DNA of 48,515 nt from a virus: positions 1 to 48,515 of the IMG/VR virus record IMGVR_UViG_3300027865_000681. One strand, written 5' to 3'. Made by a program: the position numbers and the translations under genes. Shown here one piece after another: positions 40,448 to 48,515 of the stretch. Below the pieces are notes generated by a model. The model worked only from the letters and a program-made list of their open reading frames with translations. It was not told where the DNA came from and did not search any database. Every line of letters begins with the position of its first letter. Within the stretch, counting starts at the first letter, position 1.

Positions 40448-41150
40448 GATTCCACATTGGGACGGCTGGATGAAGAGCCACTCGAACGACGATGGACCGG
40501 TCGACCCGGACATCGTGGCCATCCAGAAACAGCTCCGCACCGAGTGCCACAAGCGGAAGGGGGTCTACACCCGATGGATCCGCAACGGCGTCCTCGCGGA
40601 CAAGCCGGTCGCGACTTACTCCTTCGGCCCCATCAACCTCCCGGCCCACCCTGAGCTTTTCACCTCCTCGCGCTGGAACGAGCGCCGGACGAACGTGCCT
40701 CTGCCTTACGACGAGGAGACCTGGCGCTTCGTTCATCGCTACTGGAGAGGTGCGAATAGCTACCGAGGGATCAAGGCTCACATCGAGCAGTACGGCATGC
40801 GTCGACCGCTCATCGCTGATATGTTCACGAACTACGACCCGGACGGTGGCCAGCTCGTCCACCGGACCTTTGCCTGGCGAGGAGAGAACCTGGACGCTCC
40901 GTGCCTTATTCTGCGCACCGGCAACGAGCGAATCATGATGGCGATGTTCGAGTGGAACTGGGTGACGGTGCCCATCGTCGTGCTCGTTCGTGACTGTGGG
41001 TTCGACCCGGCGATGTCCGCTGTCTGGAGACTCCTCCAGGAGACCAGCGGCCTCGGCGGGCTGTCCCGAGAAATCAACCGACAGACCGAGGACAGGGGCA
41101 GCTTGGACCTCGGCCTCGAAGCACTCTTTACAGAAGGGATCATCAAGTGA
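40437..41150 (+). CDS. ParB-like domain protein
   Basis: 237 residues from GTG 40437. IKAHIEQYGMRRPLIADMF, then RTGNERIMMAMFEWNWVTVPIVVLVR (about 160-185), resembles the ParB/Srx fold pattern (I-x-x-x-G-x-x-x-P-L, then G-x-x-R-x-x-A-x-x-x-x-G-x-x-x-V-P-V-x-V). The C-terminal third is unassigned. It may be a nucleotide-dependent or nucleic-acid-acting protein; the ParB domain at 1810 is only distantly similar. The GAGGAG site is 10 bases away. Confidence 0.5.
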   Translation: MRSKIPHWDGWMKSHSNDDGPVDPDIVAIQKQLRTECHKRKGVYTRWIRNGVLADKPVATYSFGPINLPAHPELFTSSRWNERRTNVPLPYDEETWRFVHRYWRGANSYRGIKAHIEQYGMRRPLIADMFTNYDPDGGQLVHRTFAWRGENLDAPCLILRTGNERIMMAMFEWNWVTVPIVVLVRDCGFDPAMSAVWRLLQETSGLGGLSREINRQTEDRGSLDLGLEALFTEGIIK

Positions 41151-42505
41151 CAGATTTGAAGGCTGGAGCCGGCCACATCGACATGCTCGTCAAGGACTCG
41201 GGGCAGCGCCCCAAGGTCTCCGTCGTCTTCGGAGTGCGGAACGAGTACCCCGTCATTCTCGGCACGATGTTTTCGTTCATCGACGAGCTGGAGTTCTGGG
41301 GCTACGAGTGGGAGGTGATCGTTGTTGACAATATGTCAACGGACGACACCCGCCACATTCTCCGGGACAAGTTCCGTCGCTGGGTGAAGGCCGGGAAGCT
41401 GAAGATCATCGAGTTCGACGAGCGCGGGGCGAACGTCACCGTCCGGAACATCGGCGCCCGTGCCGCTACCGGGGACGTGGTCTTCCTGGCGGACGGACAC
41501 ATCGCCGTGGCCCCGGGCACCTGTCACGGGATGATTCAGGGCTGGCTGGAGCGGGGCGGCCTCTGGCACTCGGCCATCCACATCTGGGGCGACACCCGCG
41601 ACATCCGGTGCTACGGCTACGACTTGAAGCTGCGCGAGCGCTTCTGGGGGAACCTCTCCCGGGGCGTCCCGAAGGAGGTCGCGGTCAAGCCGGAGGCCCG
41701 CTACTCCTCGCCGCGCGTCCCGTACTACCGGGTGCCGATGGCGAGCCACTGCGCGCTCATGGCTGGGCGCGAGGAATACCTCGACTTCAAGGGATACTGC
41801 GAGGATTTCAAGTGCTACGGCGGCGGCGAGCCCTACCTCGACATGCTCTGGTGGCTGATGGGGAAGGAGGTTTGGATCTTCGGGCAGGGCCTCATGCGTC
41901 ACGCCTTCGGGACGAATCCTCGGTGGGAGAAGCAGGGGAAGGCCGCCGGGATGAAGGACTGGCCGACCCGGGGTTCGAACCAGGTGGGGCCGGCTCTGGA
42001 GCTGCTCTTCACCAACCCTGCGGACAAGGACGTCCGGGGCCTGCTGAAGAAGTGTCCGGAACGCTTGCACCCGCTCATCCGTGGCCTCATGAAGGACGAG
42101 GCCCTGGACACCACGGAGAAGATCGCCGAGGTGGCGAAGCAGATTCCCAAGCGTGTCCGCTCTCACGTCTACCACCGCGACGGCCACACGAGTGCCGACC
42201 TCCACCCGGGCGACGAGTATCTCCGCTACGCTCGCGGCTACGCCTGGACCAACGACCAATTCCAGTTCAATTTCATGCTGTCCGCCTACTGCATCGGCGG
42301 GTACGACTGGCTCACCCAACGCTACGAGGTCTACTACAAAGACCGCAAGGGCAACGAGCGCTACGTCGAGGAGCTTCAGAAGATGCGTCAGGAGGTCCTG
42401 CGCGTCGGCGCGCCGTGGAGGAAATTCATCTCAGAGCGCCAAGTCATGACCCTGGATGAACTTCTGGAAAGGAAACCCTGGTTGAAGTTCGACGATTTGG
42501 TATAG
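41147..42505 (+). CDS. Polypeptide GalNAc-transferase-like glycosyltransferase
   Basis: 452 residues from GTG 41147. KVSVVFGVRNEYP (23-35) and VIVVDNMSTDDT (58-69) give a GT-A nucleotide-sugar site. FLADGHIAV (113-121) contains an Asp-x-His motif (D116-G-H118), the hallmark of mucin-type GT27 enzymes, where ordinary GT2 enzymes have DXD. YGGGEPYLDMLWWLMGKEVW, followed by H-A-F-G, resembles the W-G-G-E-N and H-V-F-R end of that family. A 200-residue C-terminal part is unassigned and is not an obvious ricin-type lectin. It may add the first sugar to Ser/Thr of proteins. Confidence 0.65.
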   Translation: MTDLKAGAGHIDMLVKDSGQRPKVSVVFGVRNEYPVILGTMFSFIDELEFWGYEWEVIVVDNMSTDDTRHILRDKFRRWVKAGKLKIIEFDERGANVTVRNIGARAATGDVVFLADGHIAVAPGTCHGMIQGWLERGGLWHSAIHIWGDTRDIRCYGYDLKLRERFWGNLSRGVPKEVAVKPEARYSSPRVPYYRVPMASHCALMAGREEYLDFKGYCEDFKCYGGGEPYLDMLWWLMGKEVWIFGQGLMRHAFGTNPRWEKQGKAAGMKDWPTRGSNQVGPALELLFTNPADKDVRGLLKKCPERLHPLIRGLMKDEALDTTEKIAEVAKQIPKRVRSHVYHRDGHTSADLHPGDEYLRYARGYAWTNDQFQFNFMLSAYCIGGYDWLTQRYEVYYKDRKGNERYVEELQKMRQEVLRVGAPWRKFISERQVMTLDELLERKPWLKFDDLV

Positions 42506-42640
42506 AATTGGTGGCAGTTCTCCAGAAAGACGGGATACGCGGACCCGGCAGGAAGTGAAGAGAGAGGAGTAGGTCGGTCCGCTTGTGCGAGGCGTCCTTC
42601 CTTCCAGCCGGTCCGTCAGGACTCGGGAGGGATCCCATCG

Positions 42641-43198
42641 ATGGCGTGGATCGGTCAGCCAGTTTACTTCTTCGACTACGTCGAGACGGATGACGACTTC
42701 ATCCGGCGTCCCGCCATCGTCCAGGATTTCTCTGGCCCCCAAGACCCGGAACACCGAGACGTAGACCTCGGCTATGTTCGTCGGTCGAACGGGACACCTG
42801 TCCGCCGAAACAACATCCCGAATGTAGAGACCGCCGTCGTCGATTCCAATGGTCGGGTGGTCGAGAGCTACTGGGCTCGTCGCTTCACTGGTTGGAGGGG
42901 GCGAAGCCACCCGAAGAAAACGGAGGTGCCCGTAGTCTCCCAGGCAATTGTTTACTGCCGCTGGGTCGAGACTGACAGCGCCCACGAATCGCTCGCGGCG
43001 CTGTGCCGAGCCATCAACACTGGTGGCGAGCATCCGAGGATCAACCTCCTTCGCATCGAGTCGGACGGAAGCAGGACCACCGTGCCGGACGTCAGGTCCT
43101 ATGAACGTGTCGGCGAGACAGACCTCGACGGGTCGGACTTCTGGGTCTGGCAGCACTCCCGCAGAGGCGACTGGGGAACAAAGGGGCCGAGGTCTTAG
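42641..43198 (+). CDS. Putative virion-associated protein
   Basis: 185 residues with CGGGAGGGA upstream, after a 135-base gene-free gap. The N-terminus AWIGQPVYFFDYVETDDD and the Asp/Arg-rich beta-like body do not match a known family. Position immediately before two fibre-type genes suggests a structural or fibre-adaptor role. Confidence 0.55.
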   Translation: MAWIGQPVYFFDYVETDDDFIRRPAIVQDFSGPQDPEHRDVDLGYVRRSNGTPVRRNNIPNVETAVVDSNGRVVESYWARRFTGWRGRSHPKKTEVPVVSQAIVYCRWVETDSAHESLAALCRAINTGGEHPRINLLRIESDGSRTTVPDVRSYERVGETDLDGSDFWVWQHSRRGDWGTKGPRS

Positions 43199-43201
43199 AC
43201 G

Positions 43202-44047
43202 ATGGCTTTCTCACACGGACCATTCACCTTTGACGACGCCGGGAGCGGGGACGTCGACGAGTTTCTGTATACGGACCCCCTCGCCACCGACGCAACTCTT
43301 CCGCAAGCGGCGAACACCGCGCGGCGTTGGTGCTGGACGGACATCGACACGGTCTCCTCTGGCGTTGGTCCCGAGTTCGGAGTCGGCGGCGACCCGGATG
43401 GCTACCTCTACAACGAGATGTCATCTCCGGGCGCGTTCAATGATGAGTTCTACCTGGAGTTCGATACGACGCTCGACGCTTCTTCGAACGACATCGTGGT
43501 CAACTTCAGGACGTGCCAGCGCGGCAACAACTGTGACGCGACGTGCGTTGTCGAAACGAACGAGAACGGCGCGGGCTGGGTCGAGCGCGGCACGACGTTT
43601 GGAGGCTCCGGCGACCCGGACAAGGTCGGAACCAACGTCGCGCAGATTTGGAGCGTACGCTCGGTCGACCTCACCGGGCTTATCAGTCACGCCTCGACAC
43701 GCATCCGCATCAAGATTGTCGCGGCGTCGGCGGGGACATCCTGGCACAACGACTACGGGCTCGACGAGATCGAGTTCGTCGGTACCGACCAGGTCGATAT
43801 CGAGCAGAGGGCCTACCGTTTTCGTGAAGATGACGGGGATGAGGACGGCGCGACTTGGATTGCTGCCGAGGATACGAACATCACTCGCGGCAAGAACGTA
43901 AATACCAGGCTTCGAATTCAGACAGACGTCACCGGTTCTGCGTCAGCCGAGACGACCGATGATGCCCAGAAGAAGCCAACTCTCCAGTACCGAAAGGTGG
44001 GTGACCCCGACACTGAGTGGAGAGACGTTCCGGAGGCTGGCGCCTGA
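43202..44047 (+). CDS. Beta-rich structural or adhesin-like protein
   Basis: 281 residues. The first 195 residues read as a jelly-roll-like domain with two close Cys (CQRGNNCDATC) and W-H-N-D. The C-terminal part has YRFREDDGDEDGATWIAAED, then RLRIQTDVTG and LQYRKVGDPDTEWRDV, a pattern I associate with beta-sandwich domains in phage and cell-surface proteins. It probably forms part of the tail or fibre. It shares one base with the giant fibre gene (TGATG). Confidence 0.65.
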   Translation: MAFSHGPFTFDDAGSGDVDEFLYTDPLATDATLPQAANTARRWCWTDIDTVSSGVGPEFGVGGDPDGYLYNEMSSPGAFNDEFYLEFDTTLDASSNDIVVNFRTCQRGNNCDATCVVETNENGAGWVERGTTFGGSGDPDKVGTNVAQIWSVRSVDLTGLISHASTRIRIKIVAASAGTSWHNDYGLDEIEFVGTDQVDIEQRAYRFREDDGDEDGATWIAAEDTNITRGKNVNTRLRIQTDVTGSASAETTDDAQKKPTLQYRKVGDPDTEWRDVPEAGA

Positions 44048-47000
44048 TGGCAATAACATTCGTAGCAGCCACTGAGGCGACTTCCGCAACCGCGACAGTC
44101 ACGATCAATGTCCCGAGCGGCGTGCTCGACGGCGACCTCCTGCTGCTCGTCTGCGTCCAGTCGGACGGTGAGGACGGAAGCTGGAACAGTCTCTCCGGCT
44201 GGACGGAAGAGGTGGTCGACGCCGTCGCCGGCGGCTCTGCCCCGTCCAGCCCCGAGTGTTCGGTCTTCTCCAGGATCGCAAGCTCCGAGCCGGCGAGCTA
44301 CGCTCCGAGCGTCGATAACCCTGCGGGTGTCGGTACCGTCGCGAAGATGATGGCGTTTCGGAATCCCGATGCCGCGACGCCGATGGACCAGACGCCGACA
44401 ACGGCGACAGGGTCCGGCAACGCGACACCCGATCCTCCATCCATTACGACCCAGACACCCGGAGCGTTCGTTGTCGCTATCGGGTTCATGGATGACGACC
44501 TGGCGACCCTTGCCGGTGTCCCCACTGGCTACACGGACCCGGACGGCCTGGGAATCATCACCACCGCTGGAGGTGGCAACGGTTGCTCCCTCGGTGTCGC
44601 GTATAACGAGATCGCCAGTGCGGGGCCGGAAGACCCGAGCGCTTTCAACTTCAGTGACTCGGACGAGTGGGGAGCAATCTCCGTCGCTCTCCGTCCTGGT
44701 GGTGGTCCCTCTGTCACCTCGATCGACGTAGACGATGACGTAGACGACGGGCAGACAGACGTCATCATCGGTGGGCTTAACTTCCTCGACCAGGGCACGG
44801 ATTCAAAGGTCGAGTTCGGTACCCATCAGAACTACGACGACACCGACCAGATCCTCGTCGAGCAGACGGGGATCAATTTCTGGAACGAGACCGACGGCAC
44901 GATCTCTATCGACGTCTCTGCTGTCGATGCTCTGGGCGGTCCGGGTAACTACTACGTTTTCGTCACCGACGCACTCGGGCAGACGAATACCTTCGGCCAC
45001 CTCTTTGCTCTCCATCGGGCTCATGCGTTCCGGATGTCCCCGTCAGGGAACGTCTCCACGGACGGAGACCCGACGACCCGCCAGCTCACCTTGCCGGCAG
45101 GCAAGGACGACACCGACCACTTCGCCGGCGGCCGGCTCGAAGCGATTGACAACCCCGTCCAGGTTCCCATCGGTGACCCTTGGCCGACCGATGCGGTCCG
45201 CGAGGATGAGTTCTGCATCGAGGCTGTCGACGCAGCGGAGGTCGACACCGAAGGGGACTACGAGTTTCGACTCGTCTACGATGGTGAGCCGGCTCTTCCG
45301 CTTACGGATTTTCCGAATCCGATAATTTCGATCACGGCGTTCGTCGCGACGAGCGCATCGACTTCGGCCTCGTCGACAAAGTCGACGACGAAGTCAACGT
45401 CTCGGTCCTCGTCAGCCTCTACCACGAGGTCGTCGTCGGTCTCTACGACTCGTTCAACCTCTGCGAGTACGACCCGGAGTTCCTCGGTCAGTACGACCCG
45501 GAGTTCCTCAGCCTCGACGACTCGGAGTTCCTCAGCCTCGACGACCCGCTCGTCCTCGGTCTCGACGACCCGCTCGTCCTCGGTCTCAACGACCCGGTCC
45601 TCGTCAGTTTCTACGACTCGGTCTTCGTCAGTCTCGACGACGCGCTCGTCCTCAGTCTCGACGAGTGCATCGAGCACGCGATCGACATCGGCGACGTCTT
45701 TCGTTCCGCCGGCTGACGAAGTCATCCTGATTCGAGACACTGCGACGATCTCCGATATCGACGGAGACGGCTCAGAGGTCACGGTCCAGCTTTCGGCGAC
45801 GTTCCCGAACTCGAACCTGAAGGTCGGGCAGGACATCCGCATCTTCGGGACGACGTCCTACAACGGCGTCTTCACGATCACCGTCGTGGACTCCCAGACG
45901 CAGTTCCGGTACGCGGACACCGTGACTGGCTCGGAGACCGGAAGCGCTGGCGGTCACTATACGAACCTCGTCGCGGCGGAGGCGGGCGAGCAGCAGGACG
46001 TCACCCTCATTGGCGCCCACCTCGTCTTCGAGCTGTACGACGACTTCCCGAATGGGATGACGGAGACGGCGCAGGTCCGCTTCGAGACGGCGGACTGGAC
46101 GACGGACCGCAGCAGTTTCATCGTCATCCGCTCTGCTCCTGAAGACATCGGCTCTCCGTGGATTGAGCACGACGGTCCGACCGTCCGCATCAATGGTGTG
46201 ACGTTCCCGGCCGACGGAACGACGCACGGAATCATCCACTTCGACGACGACCTGGACTTCTTCCTCCAGGACTTCGAGATTGACGGAACCGAGGACACCG
46301 ACCACTCCGGCCACGTAGATGAGTACGCCGGAGTCACCTTCCGGGGCGGAGTAGGCGGCGGCTCGTTCCTCATGGAGAACATGAGGATCCACGGCTTCCA
46401 GGGGACGGGAGCCCAGCGCGACTGCGTCAGGATGATGTGCACAGGGTTCGACACCCTGTACCAGTGGCGCAACGTCGCCCTTTACGACGTGGACGATGAA
46501 GGCGTCCAGATGGATGCCGACGGCGGCTCTGCTTCCGCCGTTGATGACTGGCACCCGAACTCGTTCTGGGACCACGGAATCTGCCACGCCATCACCGACA
46601 TTGGCATCGCCGTCGCCCTCAACAACTCCAACGCTTCCTTCCGGAACGTCTACAGTTCTTCGGTCGATATCAACTTCGACGACCGGGCGACGAACCGAAT
46701 CCTCCAGGGCTACGGCTGCGCCTCGGAAGACACCACGGCTTCAACGCTTCCCGGCGGCGGAGGTAGCAACCCCACGAACGTCGACCCGGTCGAGCACCTC
46801 AGCGACCCGGACAACGGCGACTTCCGTCTGATCAACCGCACGGACGGGAACCTCCTGTCCAACCAGGGGTCGAGCTTCGACCTCGGCATGACAGACTTCG
46901 GGGGTGACCTCCTCGACCAGATGGGGCATGGGTCCGAGCTGGACATCAACGGTGACCTGTGGGGGACCGACCGCGACATCGGCATCTTCTCCTTCTCGCC

Positions 47001-48515
47001 GTTCGTCCCGACCAGTGCCTCGACGACCCGCAGTTCCTCAGTCTCAACGACGAAGTCGACCTCCGCATCGGTCACCGCCTCCAGCGCGTCGTCCTCGGTG
47101 TCAACGACGCGCTCGTCCTCAGTGTCCACCACCAAGTCGACATCCGCATCGACGACGGCGACGGACTCACCGTTCTTCGGGACGACGGACTGCGTCTACA
47201 CCGAGATCGACTCGGGCGACCTCTCCAGCGGTGGCACCCAACACCCCGAGAGTTCTGGCCTCTGCTACGCTCCGGACCGCGACTACATCGTCAGCGTCTC
47301 CGATGACTTGTTCATCCGTGAGTTCGAGCGCGTCGGTTTCACTCCCGTCCAGAGCGACGTGGCTCTGGGCAATGGGATGCTCGACGTCGAGGGCATCTGC
47401 TGGATTGGTGACTGGTTCACCGACTTCGACTACGCCATCCTCGACGAGGGCGCGTCCGGCGGAGCGCTCACCCGTATCCACCTGGTCCCGTTCGCGGCTG
47501 GACAGACCAGCACCCCGACGGGAGTGGTCACCTTCTCCCTGCCTGACATCCCACGCCACACTGGGACGTACTCAGGGGAGGGCTGCGAGGGCCTGGCGTA
47601 CGATCCGAACAAGGATCTCTTCTACGTCTCGAACCAGGCGGACACAGAGTCCGACGCGGGCATCTGGGAAGTCAACCTCAACGTCCTCAACACGGACGGC
47701 TTCCCGACGCAGCGGTTCCTCTACGACTACACGACCGCCGGGATTGTCAACGGCGCCGCGCCGTCGCCCCCGAGTCCGGTCGCCTTCTCGGACCTCTTCC
47801 ACGGCGCCCAGATGGGGTCGGCTCGACCGGACGGCCCGTTCAACCGTTCGCTCTTCCTGCTGACTCGCGACACGACGGCCAGTCGACGGCTGGTCATCCA
47901 GCTCGACACAGAGTCCGGCGCCATAATCTCGGTCTTCACCCACGCCGAAGCGGCCCAGGTTGAGGGCGTCTGCTTCGACACGCTGTCGTCGCGCGGGGAT
48001 ATGTTCCTCTCCAAGGAGGAGGCCTCCGGCGGAACACCGAACGTCTTCCGCTACTCCTGCCTCGGACCGGTCACCACCTCAGCCTCGACGACGAAATCGA
48101 CTTCGGTTTCCACGACGCGGAGTTCCTCGGCCTCGACAACGCGGTCCTCGTCTGTCTCTACGACTCGCAGCTCTTCGGTTTCAACGACCCGCAGCTCGTC
48201 GGTCAGTACGACCCGGTCCTCCTCGGTCTCGACGACCCGCAGTTCCTCGGTCTCGACGACTCGGTCATCGTCCGTCTCTACGACGCGCAGCTCGTCCGTC
48301 TCGACCACGAAGTCGACCACCAAGAGCACGACGCGCAGCTCCTCCGTCTCGACCACTCGCAGCTCTTCCGTAAGTACAACCCGTAGCTCCTCGGTCTCGA
48401 CAACGCAGTTCACCTCGAACTCGACGACGCGCAGCACCTCGGTCTCGACGACCCGGAGCACGTCGCACAGTTCCTCGGTCTCAACCACCAGGAGCACCTC
48501 GGCCAGCTCGACCCG
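44047..48515 (+). CDS. Giant mosaic tail fibre/adhesin, incomplete at 3' end
   Basis: At least 1489 codons with no stop before the window ends. Residues 1-220 form a secreted-type beta domain (GDLLLLVCVQSDGEDGSW), 222-325 an IPT/TIG-like domain and 326-434 a further beta region. 435-551 is a Ser/Thr/Arg linker. 557-988 has the repeating short-strand, Gly/Asn/Asp pattern of a right-handed beta-helix (FFLQDFEIDG, MENMRIHGF, YQWRNVALYDV). 989-1041 is linker two. 1042-1342 resembles SdiA-regulated/esterase-like beta-propellers (SSGLCYAPDRDYIVSVSDD, VEGICWIG, EGLAYDPNKDLFYVSN, VEGVCFD). From 1343 linker three runs off the edge. It is probably a host-binding fibre, or a surface adhesin. Confidence 0.78.
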   Translation, partial: MAITFVAATEATSATATVTINVPSGVLDGDLLLLVCVQSDGEDGSWNSLSGWTEEVVDAVAGGSAPSSPECSVFSRIASSEPASYAPSVDNPAGVGTVAKMMAFRNPDAATPMDQTPTTATGSGNATPDPPSITTQTPGAFVVAIGFMDDDLATLAGVPTGYTDPDGLGIITTAGGGNGCSLGVAYNEIASAGPEDPSAFNFSDSDEWGAISVALRPGGGPSVTSIDVDDDVDDGQTDVIIGGLNFLDQGTDSKVEFGTHQNYDDTDQILVEQTGINFWNETDGTISIDVSAVDALGGPGNYYVFVTDALGQTNTFGHLFALHRAHAFRMSPSGNVSTDGDPTTRQLTLPAGKDDTDHFAGGRLEAIDNPVQVPIGDPWPTDAVREDEFCIEAVDAAEVDTEGDYEFRLVYDGEPALPLTDFPNPIISITAFVATSASTSASSTKSTTKSTSRSSSASTTRSSSVSTTRSTSASTTRSSSVSTTRSSSASTTRSSSASTTRSSSVSTTRSSSVSTTRSSSVSTTRSSSVSTTRSSSVSTSASSTRSTSATSFVPPADEVILIRDTATISDIDGDGSEVTVQLSATFPNSNLKVGQDIRIFGTTSYNGVFTITVVDSQTQFRYADTVTGSETGSAGGHYTNLVAAEAGEQQDVTLIGAHLVFELYDDFPNGMTETAQVRFETADWTTDRSSFIVIRSAPEDIGSPWIEHDGPTVRINGVTFPADGTTHGIIHFDDDLDFFLQDFEIDGTEDTDHSGHVDEYAGVTFRGGVGGGSFLMENMRIHGFQGTGAQRDCVRMMCTGFDTLYQWRNVALYDVDDEGVQMDADGGSASAVDDWHPNSFWDHGICHAITDIGIAVALNNSNASFRNVYSSSVDINFDDRATNRILQGYGCASEDTTASTLPGGGGSNPTNVDPVEHLSDPDNGDFRLINRTDGNLLSNQGSSFDLGMTDFGGDLLDQMGHGSELDINGDLWGTDRDIGIFSFSPFVPTSASTTRSSSVSTTKSTSASVTASSASSSVSTTRSSSVSTTKSTSASTTATDSPFFGTTDCVYTEIDSGDLSSGGTQHPESSGLCYAPDRDYIVSVSDDLFIREFERVGFTPVQSDVALGNGMLDVEGICWIGDWFTDFDYAILDEGASGGALTRIHLVPFAAGQTSTPTGVVTFSLPDIPRHTGTYSGEGCEGLAYDPNKDLFYVSNQADTESDAGIWEVNLNVLNTDGFPTQRFLYDYTTAGIVNGAAPSPPSPVAFSDLFHGAQMGSARPDGPFNRSLFLLTRDTTASRRLVIQLDTESGAIISVFTHAEAAQVEGVCFDTLSSRGDMFLSKEEASGGTPNVFRYSCLGPVTTSASTTKSTSVSTTRSSSASTTRSSSVSTTRSSSVSTTRSSSVSTTRSSSVSTTRSSSVSTTRSSSVSTTRSSSVSTTKSTTKSTTRSSSVSTTRSSSVSTTRSSSVSTTQFTSNSTTRSTSVSTTRSTSHSSSVSTTRSTSASST
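45349..45699 (+). repeat. Ser/Thr/Arg octapeptide linker 1
   Basis: Ten units of S-T-T-R-S-S-S-V/A (24 bases each) are flanked by related Thr/Ser/Lys sequence. Serine is coded by TCN and AGY alternately and arginine by CGT, CGC, CGG and AGG, so units differ at DNA level but are conserved as peptide. Confidence 0.92.
47011..47169 (+). repeat. Ser/Thr/Arg/Lys linker 2
   Basis: A shorter run with S-T-T-R-S-S-S-V and S-T-T-K-S-T-S-A units, separating the beta-helix-like from the propeller-like domain. Confidence 0.88.
48073..48515 (+). repeat. Ser/Thr/Arg octapeptide linker 3
   Basis: About 16 further units, mostly S-T-T-R-S-S-S-V, with Lys-containing variants, continue to the window edge. The repeat probably caused the assembly to stop here. 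Confidence 0.9.

Noticed and set aside
42501-42506. TATAGA -10-like box at the end of the GalNAc-transferase-like gene
   Set aside because: The only upstream -35-like box (TTGAAG) is 13 bases away, too close for a normal promoter.
45276-48497. Antisense open frames with R-V-V-E-T-E-E repeats
   Set aside because: They are the reverse complement of the Ser/Thr/Arg linkers, whose codon composition leaves the opposite strand free of stops; no starts or ribosome sites support them.
1-48515. Window length close to that of phage lambda
   Set aside because: Gene content, base composition and order are unlike lambda; the length match is coincidence.

Overview
The window looks like a segment of a high-GC, double-stranded DNA tailed bacteriophage (or prophage). 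Every gene I can support lies on the + strand, from about 690 to the right edge. The phage assignment rests on a contiguous packaging and head block: small terminase, large terminase with Walker and nuclease motifs, portal, scaffold-like protein and major capsid protein. A Gram-negative host is suggested by lipobox proteins with a C-terminal membrane segment (unimolecular-spanin layout) and by outer-surface type sugar genes. No integrase, repressor, replication gene, rRNA or tRNA was seen.

Layout. 1-688: gene-free, very GC-rich tandem array with two hairpins, followed by AT-richer leader DNA. 689-1823: a small unknown protein, a spanin-like lipoprotein and a holin-like protein. 1810-9001: a ParB/DNA-methyltransferase fusion, terminases, portal, scaffold and capsid, closed by a strong intrinsic terminator at 9057-9095. 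9163-10356: small genes, including a second spanin-like lipoprotein with a Pro-Ala linker. 10367-42505: a 32-kb cassette of about 44 tightly overlapping genes for making and modifying glycans. It holds 14 class I SAM methyltransferases, 6 DUF115/Maf-like proteins, 7 glycosyltransferases (one resembling polypeptide GalNAc-transferases), 2 PAPS-type sulfotransferases, a NeuB/NeuA-like pair, a heptose-kinase-like GHMP kinase, a sugar nucleotidyltransferase, a HAD phosphatase and a sugar epimerase. A DEDDh exonuclease, a Fis-type DNA-binding protein, a ParB-like protein, an Fn3 lipoprotein and small unknowns are interspersed. 42641-48515: three structural or adhesin-like genes. The last is at least 1489 codons, runs off the window, and joins folded domains (beta-helix-like, SdiA-regulated-like propeller) through long Ser/Thr/Arg octapeptide linkers.

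How it may work together. The cassette sits where head-completion and tail-assembly genes are often found, and none of those are recognisable here. Stop/start overlaps of 1-4 bases (ATGA, GTGA, TTGA, TAATG) run through most of it, so it is probably one translationally coupled operon with a break and terminator near 33746-33862. My main inference is that the phage builds an unusual glycan, possibly containing a nonulosonic acid, methylated and sulfated. It may attach this either to its own Ser/Thr-rich fibres (Maf-like proteins and a GalNAc-transferase-like enzyme next to mucin-like linkers) or to the host surface. Functions are from motif reading only; no database search was possible.
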